This document shows positions 59,364 through 64,000 of a DNA stretch of 64,000 nucleotides, piece by piece. A program made the translations under genes and the position numbers. The notes under the pieces were generated by a model. The model saw only the letters and a list, made by a program, of their open reading frames with translations. It ran no database searches and had not been told where the DNA came from. Every line of letters begins with the position of its first letter. Positions within the stretch are counted from its first letter, which is position 1. This stretch comes from Nitrososphaerales archaeon (GTDB lineage Archaea > Thermoproteota > Nitrososphaeria > Nitrososphaerales > Gagatemarchaeaceae), in contig JAJTZB010000003.1 of assembly GCA_032906765.1 (NCBI GenBank), forward strand, positions 160,126 to 224,125, written 5' to 3'.

Positions 59364-59744
59364 ATGGCCTACGCCGCAGCCGTCGCTGACAACGCGAGGC
59401 GGACTCTCAACCGCAAGCAACTGATAGTGCCAGTCAGGATTCCGGCCGACCTGGCGGCGAAGCTGGACAGGGCGGTCTCCGGGCTCCGATACGCTTCGAG
59501 GAACGAGTTCATACGCGAAGCGATCGAGCAGCACGTGAATGACAGGCTGGGGAGCAAGATGATAGAGGTCAGAGACGTCTCGGTCAAGGGAGCCGCCAGG
59601 ATGATGGACCGATATCTCTCGAAGAGCCCCGGTGCGCACTACGTGAGCGAGCTGGCGGAGGAGCTGGGTCTGGAGCTGGACGTCGCCTTCAAGGCGGCCA
59701 GGATGCTGGAAGCCCAGGGCATGGTAAAGGCGAGGTCCAAGTGA
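59364..59744 (+). CDS. RHH protein with C-terminal winged-helix-like domain
   Basis: 126 aa. N-terminal CopG-type ribbon-helix-helix: QLIVPVRIPADLAAKLDRAVSGLRYASRNEFIREAIEQHV. C-terminal part (KSPGAHYVSELAEELGLELDVAFKAARMLEAQGMV) resembles a small wHTH. ATG 59364. Palindromes immediately upstream suggest autoregulation and control of the divergent membrane gene. The GTG of the next small gene overlaps its stop. Confidence 0.8.
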   Translation: MAYAAAVADNARRTLNRKQLIVPVRIPADLAAKLDRAVSGLRYASRNEFIREAIEQHVNDRLGSKMIEVRDVSVKGAARMMDRYLSKSPGAHYVSELAEELGLELDVAFKAARMLEAQGMVKARSK

Positions 59745-59914
59745 CACTGCTTACGGACGAAGGCGACGGAATAGCCGGGAGGAGAGTCGTGTACATCGCG
59801 AGGAAGGTCGAGGGCCCGCACCTCGTCCGGAAGAGCGGGAGTCACAGGGGGTTGCAGGGCAAGCTCTACGACGCTGAAGCGTACATCGACGTGGCGATCG
59901 AAAAATCCAAGTGA
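59741..59914 (+). CDS. 57-residue partner of the RHH protein
   Basis: GTG 59741 overlaps the RHH stop (GTGA). The product begins MTLLTDEGDGIAGRRVVYIA, has basic middle residues (HLVRKSGSHRGLQGK) and a helical end (DAEAYIDVAIEKSK). No family recognised. A gene coupled to an autoregulated RHH protein is often the partner of a two-component regulatory or toxin-antitoxin unit; that is inference. From 59915 to 60220 I see no gene or repeat. Confidence 0.6.
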   Translation: MTLLTDEGDGIAGRRVVYIARKVEGPHLVRKSGSHRGLQGKLYDAEAYIDVAIEKSK

Positions 59915-60220
59915 TGGCCTCCGCGGTCGCTGCCCTGATCCTGGCCAGGGCCGCAAGGGAGAGGGATTCGAGGTCACCCCTCCATGCATCGAAGAGTCTG
60001 GCAACCCACGCAGTAGGCGCGTGATTTGAGGCATTGATTCGACCCTACACCTTCTGTGTTCTTTGCACCATTTTCATGGTCTATACGGATGCCCGAGGTG
60101 GCCTTCCTCGGCGGAGGCGCAGTAAACCCTTTGCCCTTTTCCTGTTCGCCACTGCGGGTAAGCTCACGCCGACGTTCTGTCGCACAGCTTGAGCCAGGGA
60201 CGTGCGGATGTCGGAGTTGG

Positions 60221-60427
60221 CTACCATTCTCTTGCTATTCCAATCACGGAATTCAGGACAAAGAGTGCAACCCCGCCGAAGATTGCGAGGAGTATCGCAA
60301 CCGAGACCAACAGCCCAATTACGGGGCCGCTCCACCAGTTGCCGACGAAAAGGAAGGAGGCGTCAACGAGTATCGCGGCCACAAGGCCTCCCACGACCAT
60401 ACAGGCGGCGAGCGAGTTCAACTCCAA
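60221..60427 (-). CDS. Two-helix membrane protein, unknown
   Basis: 68 aa, TTG 60427 with GGGAGG upstream. Two hydrophobic helices (AACMVVGGLVAAILVDASFLFV; VIGLLVSVAILLAIFGGVALFVLN) with a WWSGP turn and a short basic end. No family recognised. Confidence 0.58.
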   Translation of the reverse strand: MELNSLAACMVVGGLVAAILVDASFLFVGNWWSGPVIGLLVSVAILLAIFGGVALFVLNSVIGIAREW

Positions 60428-60572
60428 CCTGCTAACCTCCCTGATTCGGACATTCAGGTCCCACCAATTATCCTTTCTTCAGCTAAGTGGCCCAAGAGGT
60501 CGGGGATGGGACAAGTGGATAATCAGGATCCGTTAGGTCTTCAAGTGTTCGTTCTCCATGTTGACTTGGGGG

Positions 60573-60857
60573 CTACATACCCCTGCTGACCTTGGTGAAA
60601 GTCTCGGACCACTTGTGGTGACAATGCCTGCACTCGTAAGAGACTTCGAACTCCTCTCTTTCGATAGGCACCTCTTCCACAGTCATAGCGTTGGCGGACG
60701 CCCACACAGAACCTGATGAGGTCATACCTCCACGATTGACAACGACTATGTCATGCAAGATCCTTTCCGCGTCCCTCTCGGAACCAATCAGCTTCTTGCT
60801 CGTGTGGCGGACAATGAGCCTCCGCCCACAGGACGGACACTTTCTCATGAAGTCCAT
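60573..60857 (-). CDS. Zinc-ribbon protein, unknown
   Basis: 94 aa (alternative start ATG 60848). Two cysteine pairs, CPSCGRRL near the N-terminus and CRHCHHKW near the C-terminus, would form one zinc ribbon around a central helical insert (SERDAERILHDIVVVNRGG). Likely nucleic-acid or protein binding. No family recognised. Confidence 0.68.
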   Translation of the reverse strand: MDFMRKCPSCGRRLIVRHTSKKLIGSERDAERILHDIVVVNRGGMTSSGSVWASANAMTVEEVPIEREEFEVSYECRHCHHKWSETFTKVSRGM

Positions 60858-60973
60858 GACAGTCCACTGCTGACTACTCTGTTGCCCACAAAATCCTTTG
60901 GCGGCTAGGGTCTGTAGAGTCTACGGGGGCTGGCCTACGCTGTTAAGTATCGGGTGTTGGAGTGGGAGAAGAA

Positions 60974-61159
60974 ATGACCGACCAGAGGAAAAATGCCTTC
61001 ATGAAACGTCTCAACTGGCCGTCCATCTTGGTCATGGTCGCCATCATTATCGTCTACCTCTTCGGGTTGGATGGGCTGATAGCGATTGGAGCCTTGTATG
61101 GCATCGGATTCATACTTGGCTTTCACCACAAGCAGGGTTCGGAGATCAATTACTCATGA
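60974..61159 (+). CDS. Small membrane protein, unknown
   Basis: 61 aa from ATG 60974 with GGGAGAAG upstream (GTG 60962 is an alternative). One long hydrophobic hairpin: ILVMVAIIIVYLFGLDGLIAIGALYGIGFILGF, flanked by basic residues. Followed closely by another membrane protein gene on the same strand. Confidence 0.6.
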   Translation: MTDQRKNAFMKRLNWPSILVMVAIIIVYLFGLDGLIAIGALYGIGFILGFHHKQGSEINYS

Positions 61160-61172
61160 CTCGGGTGATGAA

Positions 61173-61547
61173 ATGAAGACCCCGCTCTCTGTGGGAAGAA
61201 GCATCAGACTAGGGGCCGCAACAATCCTACTGGTGGTTCTGTTCGTCTTCTTTGTTCCACTGATTCCGGCAACCATTTTTCGGTGCTCCGACCAACTTGC
61301 GTTTCTATGTCTTGGCAACAATGCCGGACTAGAGTCTCTCGGTTATTGGCTATCTCACTGGGGTGCCTTCTACTCATTTGAAGTTGGGTATAACGCACCA
61401 TCCATCGGAAATCTCACGGCCTTTGGAGTCTCACTCTTCGTTGCCCTGCCACTTGTTACTGCCTCATTGCTGCTGTCAATCCCCGAAATTCGCCACATTA
61501 AGCATCGCCTGCAGCCTAACAGGGAGAACGACCGCCCGAAGACTTGA
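61173..61547 (+). CDS. Two-helix membrane protein with external loop, unknown
   Basis: 124 aa from ATG 61173. An N-terminal helix (IRLGAATILLVVLFVFFVPLIPATIF), an external loop of about 50 residues with two cysteines (FRCSD, FLCLG) and a second helix (LTAFGVSLFVALPLVTASLLLS), then a basic tail. The base composition is more A+T-rich than the chromosome average. Pair with the preceding gene; no family recognised. Confidence 0.6.
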   Translation: MKTPLSVGRSIRLGAATILLVVLFVFFVPLIPATIFRCSDQLAFLCLGNNAGLESLGYWLSHWGAFYSFEVGYNAPSIGNLTAFGVSLFVALPLVTASLLLSIPEIRHIKHRLQPNRENDRPKT

Positions 61548-61605
61548 CAGAACATGACCTACTCTTGCTTAAAAGAACCAGCGACGGGCCGGGCCCTTTG
61601 AGAGT

Positions 61606-62091
61606 GTGGACGAGATCAACCTAATGCCGATTGGGGTGGTGCATACGCGCGCCACGCAGGACGAGATAAGATCCCGCACAGGCAGCGGGGAGGCAGAGGT
61701 GGAGGTGTACGAAAAGTTCGAGGACGCGCTGGAAGGCCTCGAGGGCTTCTCGCACATATTCGTGATTGGTTACTTCCATCAGCTGAGGCGGGAACAGGTC
61801 GGGCCGCTGAGGGTGAAGCCCAGGGGCCTCCTGAAGCAGGGCCTCAGCCTTGAGGAGCTGCCGACGCGGGGAGTCTTCGCGCTCGACTCTCCGACCCGAC
61901 CGAACCCGGTGTCGCTGTCTTTGGTCCGCCTGGTGGGAATGGAAGGCAGAACGCTGCACGTCGCCGGGTTGGACCTATTCGACGGCACGCCCGTGCTGGA
62001 CATCAAGCCGTACCAGCCTCAGTACAGGGCGGAGGATTACAACCTACCTGAGTGGTACATCCAACTGCGCGAAAAGGCTGGACACGTGTAG
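61606..62091 (+). CDS. trmO: TrmO/TsaA-family tRNA methyltransferase
   Basis: 161 aa. The N-terminus INLMPIGVVHTRATQDEIR and the segments GFSHIFVIGYFHQLRR, GVFALDSPTRPNPVSLSLVRLV and DLFDGTPVLDIKPYQPQYR are the SAM-binding beta-barrel motifs of TrmO, which methylates t6A37 of tRNA. GTG start. Some archaeal members lack proven activity, so the reaction is inferred from family. Confidence 0.9.
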   Translation: MDEINLMPIGVVHTRATQDEIRSRTGSGEAEVEVYEKFEDALEGLEGFSHIFVIGYFHQLRREQVGPLRVKPRGLLKQGLSLEELPTRGVFALDSPTRPNPVSLSLVRLVGMEGRTLHVAGLDLFDGTPVLDIKPYQPQYRAEDYNLPEWYIQLREKAGHV

Positions 62092-62172
62092 GTGGCGTCC
62101 GCCCCGAAGCGCCCCGATGTCGAGATGACGAACTGAAAGCACCCTCCGGGGAAGGAAGAGGGGGGGGAAGTC

Positions 62173-62340
62173 TCACTCTGTTTCAAGCTTCGACTTCAGG
62201 TCCAAGACGATGTCCAGCGCCTCGATCTCCTCCATCAGAGTCTCGGGGCTGCGGTCCCTGACTCGCGGAATTCGCCTTAGGATCGTGTCCCCAAGGTCCT
62301 CGAGGATTTCCCTTGCCCGCCGAGCCGTCTCTGGATCCAA
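62173..62340 (-). CDS. 55-residue helical protein overlapping an upstream small gene
   Basis: TTG 62340 opens MDPETARRAREILEDLGDTI.. and ends KSKLETE, a protein-like charged helical sequence. It overlaps the 62277-62486 frame by 64 nt in a different frame. It may be a separate coupled gene, or the two frames may be one frameshifted gene. No family recognised. Confidence 0.4.
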   Translation of the reverse strand: MDPETARRAREILEDLGDTILRRIPRVRDRSPETLMEEIEALDIVLDLKSKLETE

Positions 62341-62486
62341 GAATCTATCGCCCTGTCAGCCCAGTCTTCCTTTGCCTTCGACCCCTTCGTCCCCTTCTTC
62401 GCCTGGCGCCCAGCCCGACGGCTGACCCAGGCGTCCACCGCGATGTCCGCCCAGTTCTTGGGTCTCCGCTGGCGCAACCTCTTCAT
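62277..62486 (-). CDS. Small basic protein, possibly frameshifted
   Basis: 69 aa: MKRLRQRRPKNWADIAVDAW.. with an internal repeat of W-A-D-x-A-x-D-x-W (NWADIAVDAWVSRR; DWADRAIDSWIQRR). The last 20 residues (GGQGKSSRTLGTRS) look non-coding, while the better-looking continuation lies in the overlapping frame 62173-62340. ATG 62486. Function unknown. Confidence 0.45.
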   Translation of the reverse strand: MKRLRQRRPKNWADIAVDAWVSRRAGRQAKKGTKGSKAKEDWADRAIDSWIQRRLGGQGKSSRTLGTRS

Positions 62487-62515
62487 ACAATCCGATAAAC
62501 ATCAGACCTAGGGAT

Positions 62516-62734
62516 TTAAGCGTCTCTGCCTGCGACGGAGCCCACGGCAAGAGAGGATTGGTTCGCGCCCTTCGTCAGGCAGCCGCGGCAGACGCAGTCG
62601 CTGGCCAGCACTGCGATCTCCTTCCTTCTGGTGCCCGAGACGGTCACGCGCGTGCACCAGCACCCCTGGCCCCCCTGGCAGGTGAACTCGGCGGAGCAGA
62701 GCTCGCATCTGACCCTGCGCATCTCCAGAAACAT
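62516..62734 (-). CDS. Cysteine-rich CWC-type protein
   Basis: 72 aa with CELCSAEFTC, GCWCTRV and CVCRGCL, the spacing of the small cysteine-rich CWC family, which probably binds metal. ATG 62734. Function not established. Convergent or unlinked to neighbours; 62735-62945 holds nothing I can identify. Confidence 0.72.
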   Translation of the reverse strand: MFLEMRRVRCELCSAEFTCQGGQGCWCTRVTVSGTRRKEIAVLASDCVCRGCLTKGANQSSLAVGSVAGRDA

Positions 62735-62945
62735 GGTCGAGAGCCGTAGATAACCCCGCGTCCAGGGCGAGGACGTTATTCGATGGTTGGAACGTTGGTC
62801 GGTCGTGCCTCATTCGAGCGTTCCAGTGAACGTCTGATTCTATCCGATAAGATGCAGCTCTCGTGGAAACGGCCCGCGACAAAGACGTGACGAAGATGAG
62901 GAGGCGACCGTGAATCCACCAGGGAGAGGGAAAGAGGAGGAAGAG

Positions 62946-63311
62946 TCAGCCGACGGCTGCGTAGAGGATGAGCTTCGCAGGCTCCAGCCTATGTGCGACT
63001 GGGTTCACCTTGAAGCCCAGGGTTTCAAGTGTCGAGAGGCCAAGAAGGGACTCGCCCACCGGACCGATCACGACGCGCACTCGTTCTCTTTCGGCGCCGA
63101 TCTGAATCTCTGCCCGCCCCAGCTCCAGTTGACGTTCAGTCCCGTCAGCAAGTTCGGCGACGGCTTCGCCCATCGGTTCTATGCCCAAGCGTTCCGCCAG
63201 GTCCTTAGAAACCATGGTGTGGCTCGAACCCGTGTCCGCGAGCATCACAACATCCTCACTGCCCTTGGGGCCGTGAACTGTCACTTTCACGCGAGTCTCT
63301 CCCAGCTTCAT
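62946..63311 (-). CDS. Retropepsin-like aspartic protease domain protein
   Basis: 121 aa. The clan AA active-site motif MLADTGSSHTMVSKDLAERLG (DTGSS) is followed by ELADGT (flap-like) and VVIGPVGESLLGLSTLETLGFKVN, matching the hydrophobic-hydrophobic-Gly motif. As in retroviral proteases one domain supplies one Asp, so it would act as a dimer. No signal peptide. Cellular role in archaea unknown. Confidence 0.82.
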   Translation of the reverse strand: MKLGETRVKVTVHGPKGSEDVVMLADTGSSHTMVSKDLAERLGIEPMGEAVAELADGTERQLELGRAEIQIGAERERVRVVIGPVGESLLGLSTLETLGFKVNPVAHRLEPAKLILYAAVG

Positions 63312-63421
63312 CTGCCTCCAACAGCACTGTCCCGCAATTAAAGATTAGCGCCACCACAGCGCGAATCGAACTTTCCAGCGAAGCCCCGGCGACGAAGCAG
63401 GCGTCCTTCTGAATCCTTGCG

Positions 63422-63853
63422 ATGAAGTCCGATGAGCCGTCAGAAACGAATGATTGGGGAGGAAGAGCGAGAGTCCGATGGCCGAAGTACACCCTGCGGG
63501 AGCACGCGATGCTGGACGGGAAGTTCCCCGGAGACTGGGAGAACCTCGGCTTTTTGAGAGGCTTCTGGAACCCGATCTGGGACCACAGGGACGTCGTCCA
63601 GTACCGCCGTCTTGCGCAGGCGTGGAGGCTTCGGCATCAGGGCAGGAGTTTCAACGACATCTCGAAGGAGCTGGCAGTCGACACGGGCAGGGCTTGTGCG
63701 CTCGTCTCGGGGAAGAACCTCCGACCGTACCTCGCGCAGATGTATCTCAACTGTGAGATGCTCGCTGAGCCCAGGCACGGATGGAAGTGGATCCTTCAGA
63801 CGACGCCCAAGCCGACGAACCCGTATCCGATAGCGTACAGAGTTCCCTTGTAG
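63422..63853 (+). CDS. HTH-containing protein, unknown
   Basis: 143 aa from ATG 63422. WPKYTLREHAMLDGKFPGDWENLGFLRGFWNP is Trp-rich and protein-like; SFNDISKELAVDTGRACALVSGKNLRPYL looks like a helix-turn-helix; it ends WKWILQTTPKPTNP. The combination resembles regions next to homing endonuclease domains, but no endonuclease motif is present. Function unknown. Confidence 0.6.
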   Translation: MKSDEPSETNDWGGRARVRWPKYTLREHAMLDGKFPGDWENLGFLRGFWNPIWDHRDVVQYRRLAQAWRLRHQGRSFNDISKELAVDTGRACALVSGKNLRPYLAQMYLNCEMLAEPRHGWKWILQTTPKPTNPYPIAYRVPL

Positions 63854-63977
63854 AGCCCTTCCTCCAGCTTCTTGCCCGTCTCGGGGGCTAGGCTGGGCTT
63901 CGACCGTCAGGTCCCGTAATGTGCTGCAGCCTTGGCCAAACTGACTTGGGCTATGTTGTGAATCACATAACCTTCAA

Positions 63978-64000
63978 ATAACTTCGATTATCCGAAGTAC
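63978..64000. promoter_or_regulatory. Inverted repeat at window edge
   Basis: ACTTCGATTATCCGAAGT contains the perfect arms ACTTCG/CGAAGT around six bases, preceded by an A+T run. It could be an operator for a gene beyond the window. The preceding 63854-63977 shows no gene. Confidence 0.35.

Noticed and set aside
60056..60589. 177-codon plus-strand frame
   Set aside because: Mostly antisense to the better-supported two-helix membrane protein gene and lacks a coherent pattern.
1..64000. CRISPR array, rRNA genes or cas genes
   Set aside because: I saw no regularly spaced direct repeats, no rRNA sequence and no Cas-like protein on either strand.

Overview
The window reads as chromosome of a high-G+C archaeon of the Thaumarchaeota (Nitrososphaerota) lineage. 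The best single marker is a eukaryote-type DNA topoisomerase IB (42966-44546, catalytic Tyr in NYIDPR), which among archaea is characteristic of that phylum. A LysW-dependent lysine/arginine cluster, Gins23-MCM-Hel308, both RFC subunits, Orc1/Cdc6, a DGGGP-synthase-like UbiA, many TTG/GTG starts and TATA boxes about 25-35 nt upstream of start codons (largely leaderless transcripts) agree with this. Branched-chain amino-acid uptake genes and an amino-acid permease point to some use of organic nitrogen or carbon; no energy-metabolism marker genes are in the window.

Layout. 1-9.3 kb: lysJ-lysZ-lysY-lysX-lysW-argH-argG on the minus strand, a divergent ACT-domain gene, then hisS and rfcS. 9.4-15.05 kb: a branched-chain amino-acid ABC importer split into two divergent arms, followed by the decayed tail of a second livM. 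15.1-23.7 kb: gins23, mcm, intein-bearing hel308, an asparagine-synthetase-like gene, a HemK-type methyltransferase and a Bat-type regulator. 23.9-27.4 kb: a small integrated element between a tRNA-Arg gene and a partial copy of that tRNA's 3' end, with integrase and two exported proteins. 27.4-44.5 kb: mtnA, endA, ubiA, rfcL, intein-bearing orc1/cdc6, assorted metabolic and membrane genes, a threonine-synthase-like protein that has lost its PLP lysine and gained a winged helix, and topoisomerase IB.

44.6-47.2 kb is an intact IS6-type transposon with matching ends and an 8-bp target duplication. It carries, besides the SWIM-domain transposase, a ribbon-helix-helix protein, a membrane protein and two small proteins; it sits exactly between the divergent promoters of topoisomerase IB and a PAC2 gene. 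47.3-55.9 kb holds PAC2, a zinc peptidase, adenosine deaminase, NnrE, a pyruvoyl arginine decarboxylase gene (pdaD) whose 3' end is duplicated around HNH endonuclease genes, a surface protein and an APC permease. 55.9-64 kb is an accessory-like zone of many small genes (zinc ribbons, small membrane proteins, RHH regulators, a retropepsin-like protease) with few recognised functions.

The most interesting items are the threonine-synthase-fold/winged-helix protein, the cargo-carrying IS6 transposon with its own repressor and operators, the tRNA-Arg element, the HNH-linked pdaD duplication, and two inteins that both interrupt P-loops of replication/repair ATPases.
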